A stretch of DNA of 64,000 nt from an uncultured Lachnospiraceae bacterium (GCA_910577015.1 CAJTKU010000012.1:1-64000), one strand, 5' to 3'; shown: positions 17,680-26,501, counted from the stretch's first letter. Notes: generated by a model not told the origin, from the letters alone. Numbers and translations: made by a program.

Positions 17680-17862
17680 TTTCTCCATATGGCATGGCAG
17701 CCGCACCAGTGTACATTTGTTCCAACAGGACACGCTCTCGCTCGAATAAAAACACAGCGGCACGTAGGATGCTAAAATACAGCATCCAAATGCCGGTGTT
17801 TTTACACGGTCCTTTATGGAATCAAATGCACGCCGGGACTGCTGCCATGCCATATGGAGAAA
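17680..17862 (+). repeat. Nested palindromic element, copy 1
   Basis: A 183-base element in which 17680-17701 pairs perfectly with 17841-17862 (22 bp, outer arm starting TTTCTCCATATGG). Inside are further stems: CATTTG/CAAATG, TTCC/GGAA, GGAC/GTCC, TAAAAACAC/GTGTTTTTA, CGGCA/TGCCG and an apical hairpin GGATGCT/AGCATCC. A conserved unpaired strip GCTCTCGCTCG lies on one side. A second copy in the opposite orientation is at 54856-55039. Between copies, the paired bases change together. The element lies between the ribF stop and the NlpC/P60 promoter. Short open frames inside it are palindrome artefacts. The strand given is arbitrary. Confidence 0.85.
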
Positions 17863-17870
17863 CCGAGCTG

Positions 17871-18791
17871 CTACCGTCGGTAGGACTCACCTGCCGTAAT
17901 ATCGGACTGTACTTGTGATTTTAATGCAGTCAAATCTGCAAACTTCTGCTCCGGGCGTTTAAATTCGTAGAGGCTGACTGCGATTTCTTTTCCGTAGGCG
18001 TCTCCTGTGTAGTCATACAGGTAGGTCTCCACGCCCAACGCCTTTTCGTTTTCCCGAATGGTAGGCTTATAGCCCACGTTGCTGATTCCTTTGTAATATT
18101 TTCCTTCCATCTGCACGCCGGAATAGTAAACCCCGCATGGGGGAAGAAGTTTGTCTTCGCTTGGTATCAGGTTCACGGTGGGCATTCCCAGCGTTCTGCC
18201 GATACGGTTGCCGTGAAGAACCATGCCTTCCACGATGTAAGGCATTCCCAAGAGTTCTTCCGCCAATACCATATTTCCCTGTTCCACGGCTTCCCTTACA
18301 AGGGTGGAGCTGATTTCCCTGCCGTTTCGGGTCACCTTGTCAATGATGCGTACTTTTATGCCGCACTCCGGCGCCATGCTTTCCAACAGCGCGGCATTGC
18401 CTGCCCCGCCTGCGCCAAAGGATAAATCCACTCCCGCTGCCACGAACCCTGCGTTCATTCTGTTACAAAGGATTTCTGTAACAAATGCCTGCGGGGGCGT
18501 TGCCGCTGTCCTGGCGTTTAAGGGGTATTCAATCAGGATGTCCACTCCCATAAAAGAAAAAATGTTTCTTTTCTCTTCTTTTGTTGTCAGTGCTTTTTCA
18601 TTTGTCTTTCCAAAAAATGCAGTCGGAGGCGGGTCAAAGGTAAACACACAGGCTTTTTTCCCATTCTGCTTTTCGTCCAAAATCTCCTGCAAAAGCCTTC
18701 TGTGCCCTATATGGACGCCGTCAAATTTTCCGATTGCGGCTGCTGTTTCTTCTCTTATATAGAAATCCGTGGTGCCGGTAATAATTTCCAT
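17871..18791 (-). CDS. ribF: Bifunctional riboflavin kinase/FAD synthetase
   Basis: A 306-residue enzyme making FMN from riboflavin and FAD from FMN. The N-terminal FAD synthetase domain shows AAIGKFDGVHIGHRRLL and FTFDPPPTAFFG, with ISSTLVREAV near the domain end. The C-terminal riboflavin kinase domain has GNRIGRTLGMPTVNL, the GVYYSGV strand and a YDYTGDAYG motif. The ATG at 18791 is preceded by AAGGA; the ATG seven codons upstream lacks a ribosome binding site. It is the last gene of the rimP-to-ribF run, 31 bases after truB. No FMN riboswitch lies near it. The palindromic element begins 8 bases after its stop. Confidence 0.95.
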   Translation of the reverse strand: MEIITGTTDFYIREETAAAIGKFDGVHIGHRRLLQEILDEKQNGKKACVFTFDPPPTAFFGKTNEKALTTKEEKRNIFSFMGVDILIEYPLNARTAATPPQAFVTEILCNRMNAGFVAAGVDLSFGAGGAGNAALLESMAPECGIKVRIIDKVTRNGREISSTLVREAVEQGNMVLAEELLGMPYIVEGMVLHGNRIGRTLGMPTVNLIPSEDKLLPPCGVYYSGVQMEGKYYKGISNVGYKPTIRENEKALGVETYLYDYTGDAYGKEIAVSLYEFKRPEQKFADLTALKSQVQSDITAGESYRR

Positions 18792-18822
18792 CTGTTCCTT
18801 CTCCTGCCGCATAAGCAGCGTC

Positions 18823-19725
18823 TTATGATTCCAAAAACATCTTTACGGGACAAAACCTGCCCCCAGCTTTCTCAAACCGGTATATGCCGAAAAAACGGCC
18901 CTCCCGGTTATATACCTTTACTTCTTCCCCATCCCCGAAAAGACACCTCTCCATTATATGGCTTAACGGAAAGCAATTTCCGTTTTGCACCGGTTTGATG
19001 AATGGCGCAGGCACATGCACGGCAGACAGTTCTTCAAACATTTCATCCACCGGAATCAGAACGTCTGCAATCTTTTCCTCATCCCGAAGCCTTTCCAAAT
19101 CGGAAAGGGTGATAGCCGAATCCAGCAGGAAACGTCCGGATTTTGTCCTTTGCAGGGATGCCATGGCGCCCCCGCATCCCAGCATTTTCCCGATATCGTG
19201 GCAGAGTGTCCTGATATATGTGCCTTTGGAGCAGGATACGCGAAGCGTAATGTCCGGTATCTGCATGTCTAGGATTTCTATCTCATGAATCACCACATTG
19301 CGGGGCGCGCGTTCCACCTCCCGCCCCTGCCTTGCAAGCTCGTAGAGCCTTTTGCCGTTTACTTTCAGTGCGGAATACATGGGGGGAACCTGCGCGTATT
19401 CTCCCAGAAAAGAACGGACTGCCTCCTCAATTTCTGCAGGTCCTGCATCCACCTTGCGTCGGGCAAGGACGGTTCCCGACATATCTTGGGTATCCGTTTC
19501 CACTCCCAGACGCATGACGGCCCTGTATTCCTTATCCCTGTCCGTCAACAGAGCGCAAAGCTTGGTTGCACTGCCTAGACATACAGGAAGTACCCCGACC
19601 GCGTCAGGGTCCAGGGTACCTGTATGTCCAATCTTTTTCTGCTTCAATATGCCTCTCATCTTAGCCACCACGTCATGGGAGGTAAATCCTTTTTCTTTGT
19701 ATATATTTATGACTCCATTGTACAT
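18823..19725 (-). CDS. truB: tRNA pseudouridine-55 synthase
   Basis: A 300-residue TruB that converts U55 of the tRNA T-loop to pseudouridine. Motif I is GVINIYKEKGFTSHDVV; the catalytic Asp lies in GHTGTLDPDAVGVLP. Further family motifs are KEYRAVMRLG, PPMYSALKVNGKRLYELAR and CSKGTYIRTLCHDIG; the C-terminal end resembles the PUA-like tail of the Firmicutes enzyme. It overlaps the end of nrnA by 19 bases and is followed by ribF, the classical Firmicutes order. Confidence 0.97.
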   Translation of the reverse strand: MYNGVINIYKEKGFTSHDVVAKMRGILKQKKIGHTGTLDPDAVGVLPVCLGSATKLCALLTDRDKEYRAVMRLGVETDTQDMSGTVLARRKVDAGPAEIEEAVRSFLGEYAQVPPMYSALKVNGKRLYELARQGREVERAPRNVVIHEIEILDMQIPDITLRVSCSKGTYIRTLCHDIGKMLGCGGAMASLQRTKSGRFLLDSAITLSDLERLRDEEKIADVLIPVDEMFEELSAVHVPAPFIKPVQNGNCFPLSHIMERCLFGDGEEVKVYNREGRFFGIYRFEKAGGRFCPVKMFLES

Positions 19726-20681
19726 TTTTCGTTTTCCTTAAATTCTGCCTCAATATGTAGGGAAAGATTGTTAATCACATCATGGACGGTGCCCTTCATG
19801 GTACAGCCTGCAGCCCGTACATGGCCCCCTCCTCCAAAGAAGGAAGCAACCCTGGCTACATTGACACATTCATTGGAACGCATACTTACCTTATACTCCA
19901 GCAGATTTGTCTCATACAAAAATATCGCGCAGTCCACGCCCTTGATATTCCTGAGCTGGTTGACAATGCCGTCCAAATCGGAAGGCGCTACATGATAAAA
20001 CTCCATCATCTTTTTGCTGACGCAGCTCACAATACACCTGCCCTCCATGAAACGGATGCTCTCCATCAATGCCCTTCCCAGAATCTGGTTTTGCAGATAT
20101 GTCTTCTGATAAAAACTTTCCTCTATGATTTTGGAAAAAGGAAACCCGAATCCAATCAGCCTGGCCGCTATCTGTAATGCCCTCGGTGTCGTGTTGGAAT
20201 ACTGGAACACGCCCGTATCGTGAATCATTGCCGTATAAAGGGCCACCGCAATATCCTCATCCAGATTTTCTTCCTCGAAAAGACCGAACAAAACCTCCGC
20301 CGTGGAACCCGCCTCAGGTTCCACCACGTTGATGTTCCCGCAGCCGTTCTGATTGCTGATATGGTGGTCTATATTAATTTTTTTTGCTGCTGCCGCAAAA
20401 AAGGGTTCCGCCTTTCCCAGCCTATCGCTCCCTGTATCCAGCGCAAAAAACACATCAAACGTTTCGTCGCTGGCATACTCTGAATCGATATCCTTCAGGT
20501 ACTTTAAATGCCCCATGGAATCCGGGGGTGTTTCCAAAAACAATTTTACTTCTGCCTGCGGAAGCATTTTTTTCAGGTAAAGGTACAGTGCCATACAGGA
20601 ACCCACGGCATCCCCGTCGGGTCTGATATGCGCACTGATACCGATTCTCTTTGCATCACTGCATTCTTTTAACAGATTCAT
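19707..20681 (-). CDS. nrnA: DHH/DHHA1 phosphoesterase, NrnA-type
   Basis: A 324-residue DHH-family phosphoesterase, probably the nanoRNase/pAp phosphatase NrnA, which degrades short oligoribonucleotides and 3'-phosphoadenosine 5'-phosphate. Motifs are HIRPDGDAVGS (residues 18-28), FALDTGS, the DHH signature NIDHHISNQ, MIHDTGVFQYSNT, and the DHHA1 glycine motif FFGGGGHVRAAG near the C-terminus. Its ATG overlaps the rbfA stop as ATGA, and its 3' end overlaps truB. The position between rbfA and truB is conserved in Firmicutes. Confidence 0.93.
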   Translation of the reverse strand: MNLLKECSDAKRIGISAHIRPDGDAVGSCMALYLYLKKMLPQAEVKLFLETPPDSMGHLKYLKDIDSEYASDETFDVFFALDTGSDRLGKAEPFFAAAAKKINIDHHISNQNGCGNINVVEPEAGSTAEVLFGLFEEENLDEDIAVALYTAMIHDTGVFQYSNTTPRALQIAARLIGFGFPFSKIIEESFYQKTYLQNQILGRALMESIRFMEGRCIVSCVSKKMMEFYHVAPSDLDGIVNQLRNIKGVDCAIFLYETNLLEYKVSMRSNECVNVARVASFFGGGGHVRAAGCTMKGTVHDVINNLSLHIEAEFKENEKCTMES

Positions 20682-21055
20682 GTTTCCTCTTTTCTGTCCG
20701 GCATTTCCTGCAGCACTTCATCAATCTTTTTGGACATGTTTACCCCGTACTCGATGGACTGGTCCATGATAAAAGTGATTTCCGGCGTGTTCCTGAGATT
20801 AATGGTTTTTGCCAGCCGGTTCTTGATATATCCTTCGGCGCTCTTTAAGCCCTTGTGGGTATCTTCCCTCGCCTTCTCATCGCCAAACACACTAATCCAT
20901 GCCTTGCAAGTCTTCAAATCCGGCGCAACCTCCACGGCCACCACACTGGTAAGCGGGCTGATACGCGGGTCCTTGATTTCACCGCGTATAATCTCCGCCA
21001 GCACACGCTGCACCTCCCCGTTTATACGGGTACTCTTTATACTGTTCTTTCTCAT
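20678..21055 (-). CDS. rbfA: Ribosome-binding factor A
   Basis: A 125-residue RbfA, a KH-like protein that helps mature the 5' end of 16S rRNA during 30S assembly and cold adaptation. It has the family start STRINGEVQRVLAEIIRGEI, the DPRISPLTSVVAVEVAPDLK core and ITFIMDQSIEYG near the C-terminus. It is 39 bases after infB and ATGA-coupled to nrnA. Confidence 0.95.
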   Translation of the reverse strand: MRKNSIKSTRINGEVQRVLAEIIRGEIKDPRISPLTSVVAVEVAPDLKTCKAWISVFGDEKAREDTHKGLKSAEGYIKNRLAKTINLRNTPEITFIMDQSIEYGVNMSKKIDEVLQEMPDRKEET

Positions 21056-21094
21056 TCTTCCTCACATTCTGATACATTGACATTTTCCCGGAAG

Positions 21095-24000
21095 TTACCT
21101 TGGTACCTCTACCATCACATAAGCCTCCACGATATCCAGCTCCTGCATCTGGTCAAAGCCCGCAAATACAAGACCGCATTCAAAACCGGCTTTTACTTCC
21201 TTTACATCGTCTTTAAATCTCTTTAAGGATGCCAGCTCGCCTTCAAAAATCTGCTCTCCGGCACGGCTGATGCGCACTTTGCAGCCCCTCTGGAAAATAC
21301 CGTCCAATACATAGGAACCGGCGATATTTCCGACAGCGGAAGCTTTAAACAGCTGACGAACCTCTGCATGGCCGATAACCTTTTCTTCAAATACAGGGTC
21401 AAGCATTCCCTTCATTGCGGCTTCCACATCCTCAATGGCCTGATAAATTACCTTGTACAGACGTACATCCACGCCTTCCCTTTCCACTACGGCTTTTGCC
21501 GTGGCATCCAGGCGTACGTTGAAACCAATGATGATGGCGGAAGACGCGCTTGCCAGCATAACGTCAGATTCGTTGATGGCGCCCACGCCTCCATGGATGC
21601 ACTTGACAACCACTTCTTCGTTGGAAAGCTTTAACAGGCTCTGCTTCACCGCTTCCACACTGCCCTGTACATCTGCCTTTACAATCAGGTTCAGTTCTTT
21701 CAGGCTGCCTTCCTTAATCTGAGAGAACAAATCATCCAATGACATCTTGCTCTTTGTCTCTTCCAGCATCTTTTCCTTGTTCTGTGCCAGATACGTTTCG
21801 GCGAAGGATTTGGCTGTTTTATCGCTTTCATGGGCGATAAAGACTTCTCCTGCGCTCGGCACATCGCTCAGTCCCAATATCTCCACAGGTGTGGAAGGAC
21901 CGGCTTCTTTGACCCTTCTTCCCTTGTCGTCTATCATGGCCCTGACTTTGCCGTGGCTTGCGCCTGCTGAAATGAAATCCCCCACGTGCAGGGTTCCCTT
22001 CTGTACCAGCACTGTAGCCACAGGACCGCGTCCTTTATCCAGCTCTGCCTCTATGACCAGACCTCTTGCCTGTCTGTTGGGATTGGCTTTTAACTCCAGG
22101 ATATCCGCCGTCAGAAGAATGGTTTCCAGAAGGTTTTCAATACCTTCTCCCGATTTTGCGGATACCGGCACAAATTCCGTGGTTCCGCCCCAGTCTACGG
22201 AAATCAGTTCATACTCCGTCAATTCCTGTTTCACACGGTCCACATTGGCATTCGGCTTATCAATTTTATTGACCGCCACAATTATTTCAATGCCTGCCGC
22301 CTTGGCATGGTTAATCGCTTCCACTGTCTGGGGCATAACGCCGTCGTCCGCCGCCACTACCAGAATGGCAATATCCGTCGCATTGGCGCCGCGCATACGC
22401 ATGGCGGTAAAAGCTTCATGTCCCGGCGTATCCAGAAAAGTAATCTTCCTGTCGTTGATAGAAACAGTATACGCACCTATGTGCTGTGTAATACCCCCTG
22501 CTTCCTTATCTGTCACATTCGTCTTGCGGATTGCGTCAAGCAGGGAAGTTTTACCGTGGTCGACATGTCCCATGACGCAGATAACAGGCGGGCGCGTTAC
22601 TTTTTCTTCTTCCTGCTCCTCTTCTTCCTTCAAAAGCTCCTCGATGACATCCACCTTGACCTCTTTTTCACAGAGAATGTCATATTCCATGGCAATATTT
22701 TCTGCTTCCTCATAGGAAATTTCCTGATTCAGCGTCACAATCTTGCCTTCCAGAAACAGCTTTTTGATGATGGCGGAAGACTGAATCTTCATTTTTTCCG
22801 CCAGTTCTTTAATCGTAATGGACTCCGGAAGCACAATTACTTTGATAACTTCCTCTGCCACTTCTTCTTTCTTCTTTTCGGGCTTTATGAATCTGCCGGG
22901 TTTGTTCTTTACCTGTGCGTCCTCTTCTTCATAGATAAAGTCCTTGCGTGAACGTTTATCCTTTTCCTGGCTGATGCGGCGCTTTTCCTCATCCCTATGC
23001 TTTTCGGCGTCCTTGATTGGAGTTTCTGCCATAAAGCCTTTGCCTTGAGACGGCTTTCTGAAGTTATCTCTCTGCCCTCCATTGCCTCTGCCGTCGCGGC
23101 CGCTATTGCCATAATTCCTTTCACCGCCTGCAGAAGCGCCATTGCCGCGGAAACCGCCCTGATTGCCGTAAGAACCCGTGCGGCCTGCGCCATCCGTCCT
23201 TCTGTCCTGCCGCTGTCCCTGCGGTCTTTCACCCCTGTTGTCCCTGTTTCCATAAGAAGGTTTCTCGCCTCCTGTCCTGTTTTGCCTGTATCCCTGAGTG
23301 GTCTGTCCGGTTCTGCCCTGGCCTTGCTGGAAAGGTCTGCCCTGGCCGGAACCCTGATTGCCCTGCGTTCTGTCCTGACTGCGCTGTCCGTTCTGGTTTC
23401 CGGTCCTGTCCTGACTGCGCTGCACTCCGTTCTGGCTTCCCTGTATCCTGTCCTGACCCTGCGGTCTGTTTTCATTCCTTACCTGCATCTCCGGCGTCTG
23501 CATGGTCCTATCTGCCTGTTTTACGGGCTGAACGGATTCTGCCGCGCCTTCCCCTGCGCCCGCTTTCGCCTGCTGGTTCTTCTGCGGCTGTGGCGGAGGC
23601 ACCATCTGTACACGCGGTGTGGGAGACGGGGGCGTCAGCGGTTTAATCGGTCTCACCGGAGCCGGCTGCCCCGGCCTGACATTCTGTGCCGGCCTTGCAT
23701 TGGGCGCCGGTCTTCCCCCTGCATTGCCTAAATTGTTCCTTCCCTGATTATTTCCCTGCGGCCTGTTTGGCTGTTTGCCGGGAACACGGGAATTCTGGGG
23801 ATTGCTGACCACAATAATTTTCTTTTTCTTTTTGGGCGCTTCCTGTGCTTCCTGCGCATCCTGTACATTCCGGGGCGGTGCCGCCTCTTGCCCGGCTGTC
23901 TTTTCCGGCTCTTTGGGGCCCTCCTCCTTTTGTACCTGTGCCTCAGGCATTTTTTCTGCCTTTTCCGCGGTGGGGGCTGCGGCGCCAAAATGCTTCCTGA

Positions 24001-24136
24001 CCATTTCTGCCGCATCTTCTTCAATGGAACTCTGCGCCGCCTTCGCCTCTATTCCCTTTTCCTGCAGGAAAGCAACCAATTCTTTGCTCTGCTTTCCGAC
24101 TTCTTTTGCCAGTTCATGTATCTTAATTTTCGCCAT
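21095..24136 (-). CDS. infB: Translation initiation factor IF-2
   Basis: A 1013-residue IF-2, the GTPase that brings initiator tRNA to the 30S subunit. The N-terminal IF2_N helix is at 1-50 (KIHELAKEVGKQSKELV). A long low-complexity linker of Pro/Gln/Asn/Arg/Gly runs from about residue 70 to 385. A second IF2_N domain precedes the G domain, whose G1 is VMGHVDHGKTSLLDAIR (about 520-540), G3 DTPGHEAF and G4 NKID. Domains II, III and IV follow (ending EAYVMVEVPR). The linker is richer in Gln/Asn/Arg/Gly than in many relatives. It is 1 base after the YlxQ-like gene, typical of the nusA-infB operon. Confidence 0.97.
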   Translation of the reverse strand: MAKIKIHELAKEVGKQSKELVAFLQEKGIEAKAAQSSIEEDAAEMVRKHFGAAAPTAEKAEKMPEAQVQKEEGPKEPEKTAGQEAAPPRNVQDAQEAQEAPKKKKKIIVVSNPQNSRVPGKQPNRPQGNNQGRNNLGNAGGRPAPNARPAQNVRPGQPAPVRPIKPLTPPSPTPRVQMVPPPQPQKNQQAKAGAGEGAAESVQPVKQADRTMQTPEMQVRNENRPQGQDRIQGSQNGVQRSQDRTGNQNGQRSQDRTQGNQGSGQGRPFQQGQGRTGQTTQGYRQNRTGGEKPSYGNRDNRGERPQGQRQDRRTDGAGRTGSYGNQGGFRGNGASAGGERNYGNSGRDGRGNGGQRDNFRKPSQGKGFMAETPIKDAEKHRDEEKRRISQEKDKRSRKDFIYEEEDAQVKNKPGRFIKPEKKKEEVAEEVIKVIVLPESITIKELAEKMKIQSSAIIKKLFLEGKIVTLNQEISYEEAENIAMEYDILCEKEVKVDVIEELLKEEEEQEEEKVTRPPVICVMGHVDHGKTSLLDAIRKTNVTDKEAGGITQHIGAYTVSINDRKITFLDTPGHEAFTAMRMRGANATDIAILVVAADDGVMPQTVEAINHAKAAGIEIIVAVNKIDKPNANVDRVKQELTEYELISVDWGGTTEFVPVSAKSGEGIENLLETILLTADILELKANPNRQARGLVIEAELDKGRGPVATVLVQKGTLHVGDFISAGASHGKVRAMIDDKGRRVKEAGPSTPVEILGLSDVPSAGEVFIAHESDKTAKSFAETYLAQNKEKMLEETKSKMSLDDLFSQIKEGSLKELNLIVKADVQGSVEAVKQSLLKLSNEEVVVKCIHGGVGAINESDVMLASASSAIIIGFNVRLDATAKAVVEREGVDVRLYKVIYQAIEDVEAAMKGMLDPVFEEKVIGHAEVRQLFKASAVGNIAGSYVLDGIFQRGCKVRISRAGEQIFEGELASLKRFKDDVKEVKAGFECGLVFAGFDQMQELDIVEAYVMVEVPR

Positions 24137-24137
24137 G

Positions 24138-24473
24138 CTATTTATTTACCTCCTGATTTTGCAATTCTTCCAGATGTTTCATTACCGTGCGGGCAAGCCC
24201 TTCATTGATAAGCGCTGCCGATGAGCGTTCCCCTTTTCCGATGGAATGTCCCAATTCCTCCTTCGTACCGTATGTATATATCGGCACCTTGTAAAAAGAG
24301 CACTTATCCCTGAAACGCTTTTTTGTATTGTCTGACGCATCCTCCGCTACGATAACCAGCACAGCTGAACCGTCCCTTATGGAATTTTCCGTGGAAAACT
24401 CTCCGCTCACCACATTTCTTCCCCTCGCTGCCAGACCTAACAAACTATATATTTTATTCTGCTTCAATATCAC
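24138..24473 (-). CDS. ylxQ: L7Ae-family RNA-binding protein YlxQ
   Basis: A 111-residue L7Ae/L30e/S12e-fold protein expected to bind kink-turn RNA; its role in the cell is not settled. It shows IYSLLGLAARGRNVVSGE, the AVLVIVAEDASDNTKKR strand-helix unit and a C-terminal EGLARTVMKHLEEL helix. The start is taken as GTG at 24473, preceded by AAAGGGAG; ATG codons at 24497 and 24506 would lengthen the overlap with ylxR and add residues not typical of the family, so the start is uncertain. It lies between ylxR and infB, the usual place. Confidence 0.85.
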   Translation of the reverse strand: MILKQNKIYSLLGLAARGRNVVSGEFSTENSIRDGSAVLVIVAEDASDNTKKRFRDKCSFYKVPIYTYGTKEELGHSIGKGERSSAALINEGLARTVMKHLEELQNQEVNK

Positions 24474-24726
24474 CAAACTCCCTTTCCAAGCCCTCATAGA
24501 CTTCATCCGGAATACTCATTTTGAAAGAACGCTCCAGGCCCTTATTCTTCCTCGCCTTTTTTAAACAATCGGCGCTCTTGCAAAGATATGCGCCCCTTCC
24601 GTTCTTCTTACCTGTTACATCCAAAACAATGGGGCCTTCCGGGGTTTTGAGTACGCGCATCATCTCTTTCTTGCTTTTCATCTCCCCACAGCCGACACAT
24701 TGTCTTAAAGGAATTTTCTTACTCAT
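24454..24726 (-). CDS. ylxR: YlxR-family RNA-binding protein (RnpM-type)
   Basis: A 90-residue basic protein with the family motif PLRQCVGCGEMKSKKEMMRV, followed by GRGAYLCKSADCLKKARK. Members bind RNA, and in Bacillus subtilis the protein has been linked to RNase P modulation. It overlaps the nusA stop by 8 bases and the next gene's start, so all are translated from one message. The RNase P RNA gene itself is in this window at 62522-62873, but far away. Confidence 0.93.
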   Translation of the reverse strand: MSKKIPLRQCVGCGEMKSKKEMMRVLKTPEGPIVLDVTGKKNGRGAYLCKSADCLKKARKNKGLERSFKMSIPDEVYEGLEREFGDIEAE

Positions 24727-25888
24727 TTTCTACGTCCGCACCCTCCTCATAGGATTCTTCGTATCCCTCTTCATACGCTCCGTCTTCATAGTCCTCATAG
24801 TCTTCATACTCATCCACATAATCTTCATAACGGAAGCCGGGTGCGTCCTTTGCCTGTGTCTCGGATTTGATGTCAATCTTATATCCGGTCAGCCTTGCCG
24901 CAAGTCTTGCATTCTGGCCTTCTTTACCGATGGCAAGGGAGAGTTGGTAATCCGGAACCACGACTTTTGCGGTCTTTTCATCAGGGTCTGCAAACACGGC
25001 GACAATCTTTGCCGGGGATAATGCATTCTGAATCAGGTTTCCGGGATTTTCGTCCCAGTTGACAATATCTATCTTTTCTCCCCTGAGCTCCTCCACAATG
25101 GCATTTACCCTTGCGCCGTTAAGCCCTACGCAGGCGCCAACCGCATCCACATTGGGATTGTTGCTCCATACCGCAATCTTGGTCCTGCTTCCCGCTTCGC
25201 GGGCAATGCTCTTTATCTCCACGGTGCCGTCCTTGATTTCCGTCACTTCCGCTTCAAACAACCTCTTTACCAGTTCCGGATGCGTACGGCTGACATTGAT
25301 ATGGGGGCCTTTGGGTGTGTTTTTGACTTCCAGAATGTATACCCTTATTCTCTCAGTCGGCTTAAACACCTCTCCTTTCACCTGTTCGCTTTCGCTTAAC
25401 ATGGCGTCTGCCTTTCCGAGATTGATGCTGATATTGCGGCCCACATAGCGCTGTACCACGCCGGTCACCACATCCTTTTCCTTCTCGTAATACTGGTTGT
25501 AAATTACGCTTCTTTCTTCTTCCCTGATTTTCTGTAAAATAACGTTTTTCGCATTCATGGTGGCAATACGGCCAAACTCCTTGGATTTGATTTCCACATG
25601 CAGAATTTCGCCTACCTCTGCCTTGCTTGAAATCTCCTTTGCATCCTCAAGGGCAATCTGCAGGCAGTCGTCCTCCACATCATCCTTTGTCTCCACTACT
25701 TCTTTTTCCGCATAGCACAAAAAGTCGCAGGTTTCCCTGTTGATTTCCACCTTGATATTGTCCGCTTTGCCAAAATGGTTCTTGCACGCTGTCACAAGGG
25801 AATTTTCAATCGCCTCAAACAAAGTTTCCTTGCTGATTTCCTTTTCTTTTTCCAGTATGTCAAGAGCCTCCATTAATTCCTTATTCAT
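24719..25888 (-). CDS. nusA: Transcription termination/antitermination factor NusA
   Basis: A 389-residue NusA that binds RNA polymerase and nascent RNA. The N-terminal polymerase-binding domain begins MNKELMEALDILEKEKEIS; an S1 domain follows (about 130-200), then two KH domains with DAVGACVGLNGARVNAIVEEL and SLAIGKEGQNARLAARL. After about residue 355 comes a strongly acidic, Tyr-rich tail (repeats of DEYEDYED type). There are no C-terminal AR repeats, as usual in Firmicutes. It is 29 bases after rimP. Autoregulation through the rimP leader is possible. Confidence 0.97.
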   Translation of the reverse strand: MNKELMEALDILEKEKEISKETLFEAIENSLVTACKNHFGKADNIKVEINRETCDFLCYAEKEVVETKDDVEDDCLQIALEDAKEISSKAEVGEILHVEIKSKEFGRIATMNAKNVILQKIREEERSVIYNQYYEKEKDVVTGVVQRYVGRNISINLGKADAMLSESEQVKGEVFKPTERIRVYILEVKNTPKGPHINVSRTHPELVKRLFEAEVTEIKDGTVEIKSIAREAGSRTKIAVWSNNPNVDAVGACVGLNGARVNAIVEELRGEKIDIVNWDENPGNLIQNALSPAKIVAVFADPDEKTAKVVVPDYQLSLAIGKEGQNARLAARLTGYKIDIKSETQAKDAPGFRYEDYVDEYEDYEDYEDGAYEEGYEESYEEGADVENE

Positions 25889-25917
25889 TTTCCATTGTCC
25901 TCCTTGTCTATTCTATG

Positions 25918-26382
25918 TTAAAAATCAAACGCAAGCCTGATGAGCGCCACATCGCCCTTTGAAAATACCATCTCGCCGCTTTCTGTCTCCACGGTGACGG
26001 TTTCCTTGTCATAGGCTTTCAATACGCCTGAAAATTCTTTGCATTTTTCAATGGGCTTATAGGTCTTTACCTCCACCCTGCTGCCGAGGCTTTTTTCCAG
26101 ATGCTTATCCTTTTTTAACGCCCTGCCCAGCCCCGGGCTGGAAACCTCCAGTATATACGCATCCTCCACAAAATCTTCTTTATCCAGCGCTTCGGATAAA
26201 GCCCTGCTTACATTTTCACAGTCCTGAATGTTTACCCCTTCCGGCTTATCAATGTAAGCCCGCAAATACCAGTCCGCACCCTCTTTAACATATTCCACAT
26301 CGTAGATTTCCACAGCATTCGCTTCGGCAATGGGCTGTAAAAGAGCCTCCGTCCTGGACTCGTATGTCTCCCTTTTGGACAT
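25918..26382 (-). CDS. rimP: Ribosome maturation factor RimP
   Basis: A 154-residue RimP needed for 30S subunit maturation. It has the family features AEANAVEIYDVEYVKEGADW, LRAYIDKPEGVNIQDCE and YILEVSSPGLGRALKKDKH, with a C-terminal SH3-like domain (VEVKTYKPIEKCKEFSGVL). First gene of the rimP-nusA-infB operon. AGGTGGAT lies just before the ATG, and the upstream 140-base leader contains two hairpins. Confidence 0.95.
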   Translation of the reverse strand: MSKRETYESRTEALLQPIAEANAVEIYDVEYVKEGADWYLRAYIDKPEGVNIQDCENVSRALSEALDKEDFVEDAYILEVSSPGLGRALKKDKHLEKSLGSRVEVKTYKPIEKCKEFSGVLKAYDKETVTVETESGEMVFSKGDVALIRLAFDF

Positions 26383-26409
26383 CTATCCACCTAATCCTTT
26401 CCCTATGAA

Positions 26410-26495
26410 GTTATGTTTACGGGCGGCAATCCGCCCTATACATACAAGAAAGAGTGGCGCTGCGTCCACTCTTACCTTACGTTCCTTATGTTACT
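26410..26495 (-). promoter_or_regulatory. rimP operon leader with two hairpins, possible attenuator
   Basis: On the minus strand, AGAGTGG pairs with CCACTCT across an 8-base loop (26453-26474) and is followed by TTTCTTG, resembling a weak intrinsic terminator. Closer to rimP, GGGCGG pairs with CCGCCC across a tiny loop (about 26421-26436). Both lie between the promoter at 26502-26530 and rimP, so they are in the transcript leader. Attenuators upstream of rimP have been described in bacteria. The first hairpin could alternatively terminate the upstream symporter gene. Confidence 0.5.
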
Positions 26496-26501
26496 ATGGT
26501 T

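Noticed and set aside
17463..17918. Frame encoding ICSNRTRSRS and VFLHGPLWNQM segments, also seen near 54761-55024
   Set aside because: Both frames lie in the two palindromic elements; the similar peptides come from the repeated DNA, not from a protein family.
18792..18830. FMN riboswitch upstream of ribF
   Set aside because: Only 31 bases separate truB and ribF; no space or conserved FMN aptamer sequence.
21747..22715. 322-codon plus-strand frame opposite infB
   Set aside because: A shadow of the IF-2 G domain; composition is Ser-rich and there is no initiation signal.
22909..23731. Arg-rich frames on both strands opposite or beside the infB linker
   Set aside because: Frame-shifted readings of the low-complexity IF-2 linker.
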